From positions 142,049,369-142,113,368 of the forward strand of contig OY755039.1 in NCBI GenBank assembly GCA_963576565.1: a stretch of DNA of 64,000 bases, given 5' to 3'. Numbering within the stretch: the first letter of the stretch is position 1; each line of letters begins with the position of its first letter. Position numbers and translations under genes: made by a program. Below, piece by piece: positions 1-12,400 of this stretch. Source of the stretch: Aspidapion aeneum (Eukaryota; Arthropoda; Insecta; Coleoptera; Brentidae). The notes under the pieces were generated by a model that was not told the DNA's origin, made no database searches, and saw nothing but the letters and a program-made list of their open reading frames with translations.

Positions 1-354
1 ATATGTCCTGTTGGTATAAAATTAAAGGTAAAACTGTAAATTGTCTCTGGAGCTGGAAATATCACAAAAGTGTAACCGGCTATGGCAAGGACTAGCCAGC
101 TACAATGTACAATTTTGCAAAATTTGATGTTTTGTTATATACCATTAACTTCAACGAAATCAATGTTATATATAAAATAACGTTTTTTATAGGCAATAAA
201 ACGTTACGTTAAAAATTGTTAAAATTAGCTACACAGCTCTGGTGCTATGACTCTGAGCAATGACTGTAAAACAACTACACACTCAAATTAAAAATTTTGT
301 TTCTCAAAAAATTGAAAGCGCGTCGTTATTACTCAATCGATTTTGAATTTTTAG
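1..354. other. intron of gene A (between exons 4 and 5)
   Basis: No coding signal. The stretch matches the gene B intron beginning near 35207 almost base for base, apart from a foldback element present only in gene B. The window therefore opens inside an intron, and exons 1-4 of gene A lie to the left. The sequence TTATTACT at 326-333 is the intact empty site of the gene B foldback insertion. Confidence 0.8.
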
Positions 355-444
355 GGTTGGACTCAATGTCAAGATCTAGTGTACTGAGGACCATGAAGAA
401 CACCATGCAATTCGTCAGAGACAATGGGTGGATAAACTTAAAAG
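355..444 (+). CDS. gene A exon 5
   Basis: The acceptor is tttttag and the donor aaag|gtcagt. It reads LDSMSRSSVLRT and on to INLKG; the leading GG completes a Gly codon begun in exon 4. In the family this segment holds the first metal-binding Asp and the Ser-containing nucleophile region. Gene B has LDAMSR here. Confidence 0.85.
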
Positions 445-3400
445 GTCAGTAATAGAAACCCTGTATGTATGACATATTTTAGAAAAATGGACCTAGGGGT
501 CTTTAGTTTCGGGCAGTAGAAAATTATCGGAAACGGGGGACGTTTAATACATATATTTCGTTTATAATTATACAGCGGATAAATCGACAGAAATTATAGC
601 CTACGCTAACCTACCCAAAAAAAATATGGAGAACCATAAATACGGCCATTAGGGCCTTACTGTGAATTATGCCGGGTAGGACTCGGGGGACGCAGTACAC
701 AGGACCACAGGTTCAGGGTTAAAAAAGAGACGACGTCCAGAAACTGGTTACGAAGCTCAGCGGACGTCCAGAAACTGGTTACGAACGCTTAGTTAAGGGG
801 CAAATGAGACGACGTCCAGAAACTGGTTACGAAGCTCAGCAGGACGTCCAGAAACTGGTTACGAATTCTTAGTTAGGAGTGGACCCCGGGTACTGGTCAC
901 TTGTATGGTGTGTTACATCGCCTTTTATATTAAATTATTGCAATTTCAGCAATATTGCTAGTGACGATGGTTTTCGATCGGTACAATTAGTATTGCCAAT
1001 AGCTTGGTATTTTATAATAATAGATGCACGCCTTTAATTTATATTGATCCCAATAATTAAAGTAATACGAAGTGCATCTGTTTTATTTAGATAAATGTAT
1101 CACTTTAGGATAGTTTAATTATGATCTGTGTGACAATATATTAAAGCAGTACTATCAAAACGGACGGGCCACGATCCTCCACTTTGTTGACGTCACATCG
1201 GGTGCTGATTTTTTTTTGATGGTCACCTCACGACACAGCTGATTGTCTTTAAAATATTGAAGTTGGAATGACGGTTTATGAATATTTGATTTTTGTAAAA
1301 TAAAGCCGGTTTTGAGATTGTTTTTACTATATTCTTGCAGAACAGTTTTTTTTAAATGTATAGTAATCCTTAATTTTTCAGAGCCGCTTTATTAACTCAC
1401 ACTAAAATTAAATTTAAAGCGAATGTGACAAACACAGATGACAAAGTTAAATACATGTCAAATATAACAGTTGGCATGCGGTTCATTCATATGAACCTTT
1501 TTAATCATCTTGCATCCTTACAAAAGTTTGGAGAAAGAAATATTTTAATTCAAAACTGTTATTTTCTAGTTTTATTGTAAATGACTTTAGCTGTTTTTCG
1601 TAATATTGTTTTATTAATTACTTAATCGAACAGACAAAATGTTTTTTACAAAACTCAAACGTTATTATTTTTTTGACAATTTTTTTTTTTTAATCAATCA
1701 ATCTGTGTCACTTTGTTTGTTAGATCAATCTTTGTGATATAAAAACTAAGTAAGTAAGTATTATATATACTACCTAAATATACAATACTAAAACTAAAGT
1801 AATAAAAGTATTTTATTTAAACTAAAAACATTTTAGCGAAATACAAGAAAAACAAATTGTTTCAAGGTAAAACAATTTATTCAAGAAAAGAACGCGTTTT
1901 TATTGTAGACAAAATTTTTTACCGTGTGTTTCCACCAACGCATGCCCACCCCGAATCAAAAAACGCATCACGTGATGGGCCATGGATTTGCACCGGTTTT
2001 AAATGCAGCGTCGCCCAGTGGCGTATATACGGGGGGGGCCGGGCCCCCCCCGAAGCTAAGATTTTTTTAGATATTTTCCACATATTTCATGAATACCAAC
2101 ATAAAATAGCATAAAATACGGCCTTATGAGGTCTCGCCCCCACCCCCCCCCCGAAACTTTTTTCAATATACGCCACTGGCGTCACCTGATGTGTTTTTTG
2201 AATCAGGGTGGGCATGCATAGGTGGAAACCGGGTGTAAGAAAATAAGTTCCCAAAATCTCATCCCCTACTATAAAAAAAATTTCAGGATACAACAAAATC
2301 CTGCACAACACTTGTCCGAATTTAATGGCAGTTACAGCCGGGATAGAACCGAACGTGGCAGGGTGTGACGATTACACAAATATGACGTGGCAGGACTACA
2401 AGGATTTCGTTTGGTATCATTACAAACAACACAACTATACCACTTTGTACTCTGAGGATTTTCCGAGGTTTGGTAAGTATACAAACTATTTTATACCGAG
2501 ATTCCAGAGATTCTAGAGAGAACAGCTAGATATGATTGGATTTCACAATCAACTAAAATAAAAAGAGTGAGTACAGCATGCGTTTGACATTACCAAAATG
2601 AAATCGGAGGCGAATAGTGTATTTGACAAATTTTAGAAAAGTGTTTAGAATGATACATAGGTCCCTAATTTGCTACGCAAAATTATTAAAATAGTATATT
2701 TTATCATGACTACATTTAAAATCAAGTTTTCTAATTTCCGATTTGAATTTGCCGCTAAAAACGCTCATTTCTAGCATGGCGTTGCATTGACGTCACAGCG
2801 CAGTAAACTCGCGGATAGATACACGGCATTCAAGTGTTTATGTGTTTTTGGTCTGTGTTTTTACTGTTTTTTATGTAAAAAAATGTCCTATAAGTGGTGT
2901 GTAGTGCCTCAGTGTTCGGATACTAGCATAAAAACACCTGAAAAACTATTTATTCATGTGCCTACAGCAGTAAAAGAACGGAAAAAGTGGCTAGAACTTG
3001 CTCGAAGAGACACAAGGGCCTTATCTAATACATCTTCGCTTTACATTTGTGAAGATCACTTTGATGTGAGTATAACTAAATTGTTTCTATTAATTTTTCT
3101 CCCGTTGTCTATAATATATACAGTGAAACCTCTCCTTGCGGACACCTCTATTAAGCGGACACTCCCTTTAAGCGGACAAATTTTTTGGAACCATCTTTTA
3201 CCCTATTTCTTTACATGTAAAATTCACTCCAATAACCGGACACTCTAATAACCGAACGCGGACAATTTTTTTTGGTTAAAAAATTCTGAAACCTCCCTTA
3301 ACCGGACGCGAACCTCTAACGAAGGGACGGACATGGGCATAAATATTATGTAGTATGTTGGCAACCTTGGCAACAACGCACTCTGCAGCCGGGGAATTAC

Positions 3401-6400
3401 CTCTTTTTGTTTAAATGCGGTGACTAAATACTTGTGTCGTATTTACAACATATTTTATACTGCGGGGGCGGGACTGCTGTGTTTTATTTTTATTGTTCAA
3501 TTGGGTAGTAATAGATAGATCATTTTGAAATGCTGCCTAGTAAAAAACTTCTTCGTTTACGTGAAAAAATTAAAGTTGTTAACGTTTCGGAGAAGGAACA
3601 TTTATCAGAACGAAAGATCGCTGAAAAATTTAATATCAGAAAAACTCAAACAGCCGAAATTGTTAATAAATATCTATATATTAAAATTTCGCAGCTCCCT
3701 CTCATAAGCGGACACCTCCAATAAGCGGACAAAATCGACGGAACCGTGAGTGTCCGCTTATGGGAGGTTTCACTGTATATAACTATTTCGTAAATGACGA
3801 ATTTATACCTCTGCTGAACGGTATTTCATCGTATAACGCCCATAAATTTGAAAATATAAATATGAAACGTCAGCAATTGATGACGTATTTATTGAACCAC
3901 TCTGTTTCCAAACCAGGGCTATCAAAACGGACGGGCCACGATCCTCCACTTTGTTGACGTCACATCCGGGGCTGATTTTTTTTTGATGGTCAGGTTACGA
4001 CACAGCTGATTGTCTTTAAAATATTGAAGTTCGGTTAAGCCATTTTTGAGATTGTTTTTACTTTATTCTGGCAGAACAATTTTTTTTAAATGTATAGTAA
4101 TTCTTAATTTTTTATAGCCTCTTCATTAGCTCACACAAAAAATAAGTTTAAAGCAGAAGCGAATGTGACAATCACAGATGACAAAGTCAAATACATGTCA
4201 AATATAACAGTTGACATGTGGTACATGGCGGGTAATTTGAATTCAAAATAAGGAATGCAAAATCTTGAAGATTTTAACCTTTTAATCATGTTGCTTCCTT
4301 ACAAACCTTTGGTGGAATATCGGGATGGTGTCTAAGAATATTTCACTGAAATTTTGCGGAAATCTGTAGTGCCATTTTGAAAATATCATAAAAAAACGTC
4401 TGACCTCCCATAAGACCCAATGTAAAATTCAGCCCCGGGAGAACAGCTGATTTTTTCAGGGTCGTGGCCTCTATTTTTGTGTTGGCCTTGTCCAAACATA
4501 TAGCACGAGAATTCGCCTCGGATAATATAACATTGGCGGACTGAATTTGGCCAAAGAAAAAGCGGTAAATCAAAAATGGCCGCCGTCCCGGCCTTTTTAA
4601 TCATTGACATTTTGTTGTCGGAATTAGAAATGTTTATTTGTTTCTTTTTATCAGTTTTTTTTTAAATTAAATTTAGGATGAAATCTAACTGTTAAAAACT
4701 GTTCAAACATTACTTTTTCCACTAGAGTAGGAAAAGTCCGAGAATTTTTTATGTTTAAACAAAAACACAACAAAAATAACAACAACTGACAGACAAAAGG
4801 TAGTATAGGTAGGGTAGTCCAAAAAATCTTCCACAACTATACTAGCCCATTAGACAAGATGCTAGCGCTACCAAGTCCACTTCCAATCCCTGGCTTCGCA
4901 TGCGTAGATCTACCAATATTATTTACCTCATGTATTAGAATCGATGTACAGGGTGATTTTCACTTGAATGATTCTAACCACATGAAAATAGAAAGTTTCA
5001 AAAACCTAACCTAACGAAACCTAATCAGATCTAACCGAACCGAACCAAAGCAAACTAAACCAATATTTAAAAAAAAAAACTTTCCTGACTTCCTACCTGG
5101 GATGCTAGAGGATGTGAATCCGAACCGGACCGGACCGAACCGAACCTATCCAAACCTAACCCTACCCAACTAAACCTAGTTTGGTTAGGTTAGGTTTGGT
5201 TCTCAGTTTAGTTAGGTTCGGTTTGGTTCGGTTCGGATGCACATCCTCTAGGATCCCGGGCAGGAAGTCAGGAAAGTTTTTTTTTTGAAAAAAATTATTG
5301 GTTCAGTTTCCTTCGGTTCGGTTAGATTTGATTAGGTTTTGTTAGGTTAGGTTTTTGAAACTTTCTATTTTCATGTGGTTAGAATCATTCAAGTGAAAAT
5401 CACCCTGTATGCATCTATTCTAAGACATGAGGTAAATAATATTGGTAGACCTGCGCTTGCGAAGCCAGGGATTGAAAGTGGACTTGGTAGCGCTAGCGTC
5501 TTGTGCTCATTAGCACAATTCAAGTGAACTCCACCCTTGCCATATCAGTGTTGATTTGTCACTCTTTACGAAAAAACCTCATGTTCATTCGGTGGCTTGT
5601 TATAGTAGAGTAATTGGAGATGCCTGTTCATTTACTGGAGTTTTATACAATATTAAGAAAATACTTGAAAATTTACATATTAGAATTCACTGAATTAACT
5701 TTTAAATATTTTTTATTATTTAAGCGGATTTGTCAAAATCATCTAGCTTTTTTCTTAATCCAAAGTTCAGGATCCTCTTATTTGTTCATTCACTGGTGCA
5801 CTGACCCTATATTCCGAAAGACGCATATTGAGGCGATGCTCCGTGAATTATTGGATTTTGAACCAAATCCAATCAGCTCTTGACAGTATTGTACAGGGTG
5901 ATTTTTTATAATTGCAAGATCGCTATAACTCGGTTATTATTGGGAGTAGAAAGTTCAAACAAAAACTGTTCGGTTTGGTAAATTATGGCCACTTTAGACC
6001 CTCCATTAGTATTTTTTTATAGGTTATAATATACAGGGGGCGACAATCAGATCAATTTTTTTAAAGGGAACACCCTACATATTTTTGTATTTTTAAATTT
6101 CGCAAAAAATTAGCTTTACAGATATATGTAACACTATGGCTCTATCTTTATTAGTTTTCGAGATATTGACGATTGAAATTCCGAAAATTAACAAATTTTA
6201 AATAGGTATACGGTGAGGAGTATTTAACGTATAGACTGTAAATAACAAACTGAAACAATATTGACTGAGTGTTTGATAAATATAAATAATCATCTTTGTC
6301 AATTTTCATAGAAATTTAAAATCAAAAGACGACAATTTTTTAAATGTTTTAATTGTTTTAAATCCATAAATAAATAAAAATTAACGTAACAAATGTTCAA

Positions 6401-9400
6401 ACCTATCACCATTGACTTCGGTACATTTTTGAAACCGGTCTCTTAAATTATTTATTGTTCTGGTTATTAAATTTTCATTAAGCTCATTGACAGACAGTTT
6501 AATTCTCTGAGCTCTCGAGTATTCCTCGCTTCTAATCTGTAAACTTTATCTTTAAGGTGACCCCATAAAAAATGTCTAAAGGAGTTAAATCAAAACTGTT
6601 GGGTGGCCAGCGTATTGTGCCGTTTTTCACAACCCATTCATTAAAATTATTATTTAAGAATTCTACGAACCTCATAAACATTATGAGCTGAAAAATCAAT
6701 CTTCTTCTTTGATTTAGTGGCAAGTCATCCAAAAAATTTTCTAGGTGATTTTGTAAAAAATTTGTCCCGTTAAAGAGTGCTCAAAAAAAAATGGCCCAAC
6801 AACACGGTCGTTCAGTATGCCACACCAGACATTCACGGATTGTCTTCCCTGTCTTTTAATTTCTTTTACAAAATTAGGGTTAGTCGTGGACCATAGTCTG
6901 CTATTCTGTCTATTTGGTAGACCACAAGTTGTAAACGTCGACTCATCCGACCACAAAATGTGATTTAATAAAAAACGGGGTTCTGCGTTTAGTCTTTCAT
7001 GCATAAAGTGACAAAACTCTACCCTTTTTCTTTTCTGATCGGGTGTTAGGCCTTGAAGTTCTTGTTGTTTATATGCCCAATAAGAATTTGTTCTTAGGAC
7101 ACTTCTTACTTTGGTAAAAGACGTCAAGCGTTCCTGTCCTTCTTGCACTAATGCGGCAGATACTTTTCTTATAGAAATTTGTGGGCTTTCTTGAAAATGT
7201 AGTAAAATATTTAAATTAGCCTCTTCGTTTGGACGATTAACTCGTTTTTTTCGTTCCACAGACGATGTATCACGAAATTTTCTACATATCCTAAGAATTG
7301 TGGATATATTAGGACATTGTCGGGCTGGATACAGTTCTCGATATTCTCTCGCAGTAGCAGTGGCATTTTTATTATTTTTCGCATATAATAAAAGTATCGC
7401 TTGCTTTTCTGCATTGGAATAAAGCAACATTGTTGATAAATATTTAAAATTTGGCACTGACAATGTCATTAGGTATCCACACATCCTAATATTGTTTGTG
7501 ACTTGTCACAGGAAATACTCCGCACCGTATTTAAAATTTGCTAATTTTAGGAATTTCAACCGTCAATATCTCGAAAACTAACAAAGATAGAGCCATAGTG
7601 TTACATATATCTGTAAAGATAATTTTTTGCGGAACTTAAAAATGCAAAAATATATAGGATGTTCCCTTTAAAAAAATTGATCTGATTGTCGCCCCTGTAT
7701 ATTATAACCTATAAAAAAATACTAATGGTGGGCCTAAAGTGGCCATAATTTACCAAAGCGAATAGTTTTTGCTTGAACTTTCTACTCCCAATAATAACCG
7801 AGTTATAGCGATCTTGCAATTATAAAAAATCACCCTGTACACTATTTTACCTGAAAATTTTATGAAAATTGGTTTAACAGTTAGGAGCTATACCACATAA
7901 CACATTTTCGACGTTATCTCAAAAATATTTTTTTCTTCGATAACAATTTCTTCTCTAGCCATTGCTGCGTGGGCTAGGAAGGTAAAAATAAATAAAAGTC
8001 CTAAAGCTCTCAATATGTAAGTACAAGCGCAATGTTAAAATCCAGATAATAATACCGTAAATTTTTCTTTTTAGCAACATTCAACTACGGTAAAAAAGGT
8101 TTCCTCAATGCTCCAACAGACTATTACTTAAGGCCTTACTTTGTAGCAATGAGAAATTTACCTTTTAAGCGTTTCTGTGACATGCAAATGTGTTTTGGGC
8201 CTGAACATATTGGTAAGCACCAATTTTTTCAACTTAATAACAAAAATATAAAAAAAAATACGGGTATAATTCATATTCACAACTTCTCCTTTTTCCACAA
8301 GCGGCATGTATCCCTGAAATTATTATTATTCTCCTATACAATTATTATAGTGGTCCTAGTGTTTCAACTCTTCTTTTCATAACGTCTCTCATATTGCGGC
8401 GTATTGTTCTGACTGCTTCCAATTGCTTCTGGTTGACATTGCTCGCTTTGGTCGTGTACCCCTCTGAAGACACAATCCTTTGGCTTTTCTTTTGGTTCTG
8501 TCACTCTTTTGCATCCTTCATCATATCATTCTTCGATTGCTGCTTTTTCTATGCTGGTTTTAATTGCTTCCCATTCTTCATCTAGATTTATTTTTTAGTC
8601 CCTCGTTTGTAGTTCTTCCTTCACCTTTCTTTTATATCCTAATAAACAGATTGCATTATCGTTCCGTTTTTCTACGTTCCATTCTTTGATCTTATTAGAT
8701 TCTCCATTGTTGGTGGACTGGGATACCTTTTGTTTGATTTGTACTACCACAAGAAAGTGTTCGGAGTCGGAATTTGCTTCTCCTGTCATTTTAATAAAAC
8801 TTTTAGATCCGTCAGCCTTCGACATTGTTCAAAAGAGGATTAGGCTTATTAAAATGATTATACAAATAAAATCTAATGATGATCTCATAATGATGTTTGT
8901 AAACTGCTGATGTCTAGCCGGACTCACGCTTGCTTTAATGACAGAAAAACCAACAAGTCAAATTAAAGTTTGTGTAATTAGTTAAGTGTCAAATTGCATT
9001 CTGACAATTTTTTTTAGGACTTCGTCATTTAAACTTTATTAAGGACTACATAGCCACTGTTAAAAACAACTCAAACTTTTTCGGATTTTTTTGGTTGAAC
9101 TCACTCAGTCACAATAGCTTAAGTTGCCCTACAAACATAGACCGAGACGTAGCCGAGTTATTCCAGCATCTTAAACAAGAGGGTATTCTAGACAACACTG
9201 TAGTTGTGTTTTTCTCCGATCACGGGTTTAGATTTGGCAGCATTGTAGAGACCCATGCGGGATGGCTCGAGAATAGGCTGCCTTTTATTTTTGTGCATGT
9301 GCCCAAAATTATCAGGTACGTTTATACCGTATGTCTAGCTAAGTTGAAACCAAATGTAAAACCATTTTATTATTAATTTTAGGAAAAAAAGGTATTCTTT

Positions 9401-12400
9401 ATAAAAAGTTCTTCGTGGCCTAAAACGTAAAATACAATCATCAGATATCATTTTTTTTTCAGTCGTATACGGGGTTTTTCAAAATTTATGAATTTTGTCC
9501 AATTACCGTCAAACGGAGTGGATCGGGACGATTTTCAGATATTTTTCAAAATAACTTTTTGTCTAAAAAAGCTATAGACTTCAAACCACCGACCGCCAAA
9601 TGATAGCTTACCGGTGGTGCTTTAAATGACATTTTGCACATACCTGTCACTTTGACAGGTGATTTTATATATTTTTTTTAGTGGGTGTCCCGATTGACCC
9701 CATTTTTTTCAGTTTTAAGGCTCGATTAGCACCTGTAATGGGATCAATCGGGATAGAGAAGGTTAAAAACATTATTTTGCAAAAAAAACCGGAAAAAAAA
9801 CTTTAAAAATAAGCCAGAAAACGATGTTTATTCATAAAACAACAAAGCAACAACAAAAAATCGCGAAAATTTTGTTGGGATTTTGCGTGCTGCGCCATTC
9901 AAAAAGCTAAAGCGAACTGGCCGCCCAATTGCAGAAACGCGTTCACTAAGATATCGCCTATGAGTTTTGAATATTATTGAACCTAAAAACATTGACCTTG
10001 AGATACAGGGACCATTTAAAGAATAAAAAACAGGTTTTGTCTCGATTGACCCCGCTGTCCCGATCCACCCCGTTTAACGGTACCTTTATTTTTGGCAATA
10101 TCGAAAATTGTTATAAAGAAAAGTTGATCATTGATAAATATACGATATATTTAGTGGAGTACAACTAATGACAAACTCTCAAGCGGCGTCCGTTTATTAA
10201 GGTAATGTAAAACAATGAAAAAAAGAAACATTTTTATTACATATTTATGATATTTTACCCGATTTACTTAAAAATCAAGCTCTACATCAAAAAATGTGAT
10301 CTGTACTTTAGTGTAGGCAACAAAATTTCCTTTTAAACGATTCATAATGGGGCAAGATTAGTTTTATTTAAACCAATTCAGGCGTCCGTAAATTAAATCA
10401 ACTTTTTTACAACTTATTAATCGAGTAAAACATGTGACAAACATTTGGCTTTAAATTTTTTTTTTGCATTTTCTCAATAAACGGACGCCGCTGGAGAGTT
10501 TCTTTACTCTTGAGCAAAACTCATATTTTTTGACAAAACTCGTATCCCACTGAAAAAATTTGATATTTGATTACTGTATTCTAGGTTTTAGATAATGCAG
10601 AACTTTTTATGAAGAATAACTTTTCTTCCTAAAATTAATAATAAAAAAGTTTTCAATATGATTCCAACTTTGGCTGACATACTGTATATCGTTAAAAAGG
10701 AAATTTTATTGTCTACAACAAAAATAACTACATATTTTTCCCTAAGAGCCTTAGTTTTGAGAAAATTTGAAAACCTAAAAATTTCTGGGTTTCGGAGGGT
10801 CTGGGGGGTTTTTGAGGGTTTTTGCAGCTAAAATTAAAAAACAAATAAAATTTTATTTCAAGGTTAGATTTTTACATATTTTTTATGCATTTATGTGCAA
10901 AAATTGGACCAAAAACTGGCCTAGCAAACTCCAGATCGTGTGACTTATTCTCAGGAAGAATCCATTGTCAAACTGTGGTCCTGATATTTTGCATACTCAA
11001 CTACCTCCAGCGCCTGCACTAAGAGGTGGAAATTGTAAATTGTCCAGTTAGAAAGAGGCTGCGAATTTTAATGTGTATCCAATTTGGCGCGTGTCCGGAC
11101 TATAGGCGGTGTACTGTATTTCTTTTTTAAAAGATATCTGCACTGGTTTATGGATCTGACTCATATTTTTACCTTTTAGGGTACACCACCGTCAAAAATA
11201 TCTCAACCTAATTCAAAATTCGGAAAAGTTGACATCTCCCTACGACCTATTTATGACTTTACATCACATCCTACACATTCATAATACATCATATGTATTG
11301 CAAAAACCGACTAGTGGTTGCGACAACTGTCATTCTTTGTTTGAGCCAATCAGTGGCCTTAGAACTTGTTCGGAAGCGGGTAAGTCTAAAAACAAATTGG
11401 AGCGGTCGACGGTTCGGTTATTAGTTCTCTTCGTTTAAATGCGATAATTAAACAGAGAGCGTTTACCCAAACAACGTAAAAAAATCATGCATTTGCATTG
11501 TTCTTTAAGGTGGCTACACACACAACTGCAAGCTTGACAAGCCAAGGCCAACACAAAAATAGAGGCCACAACCCTGAAAAAAGCAGCTGTTTTTTATTAT
11601 GAATTTTACATTGGGTCTTATGGGAGGTCAGACGTTTTTTTATGATATTTTCAAAATGGCACTAGATTTCTGCGAAATTTCAGTGAAATATTCACAGACA
11701 CCATCCCGATATTCCACCAAAGTTTTGTAAGGACGCAACATGATTAAAAGGTTAAAATCTTCAAGATTTAGCATTCCTTCTTTTGAATTCAAATTACCCG
11801 CCATGTACCACATGCCAACTGCTATATTTGACATGTATTTGACTTTGTCATCTTTGATTGTCACATTTACTTCTGCTTTAAACTTAATTTTTGTGTGAGC
11901 TAATGAAGCGGCTCTGAAAAATTAAGGATTACTATAGATTTTTCAAAAAAAAATTCTGAAAGAATATAGTAAAAACAATCTCAAAACCGGCTTTATTTAA
12001 AAAAAAAATCAAATATTCATGAACCGTCATTCCAACTTCAATATCATCAAGAAGAAAAAATCAGCCCCGGATGTGACGTCAACAAAGTGGAGGATCGTGG
12101 CCCGTCCGTTTTGATAGCCCTGGGCAAGCATGCGTAAACAATCTTTTTATACAAGCAACTGTAGCGTCTTTAGGGAAATTTTGCGCAAGCATTTTAATTT
12201 GTGCAAGCCGCTTGATGATTGATTGAATTAGAATCATGCAAGCTTGGACAAGCAATGTTTGCGCAAGCGAAACGGTACGTGTGTACCAAGGACTATAGAC
12301 ATGTATAATCGTTGCGTGTGTACCACATGATTATTCGGCTTGTGCAAACAATTAGTTCAGTCCGTGATCGTGAATGAGCTCTACGTCCCCATCTCGTCCC

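Noticed and set aside
5150..5350. Telomeric (TTAGG)n array (also near 36300 and 23000)
   Set aside because: The text alternates TTAGGTT, GGTTCGG and GGTTTGG without a regular 5-bp period and is part of a foldback element present in several places.
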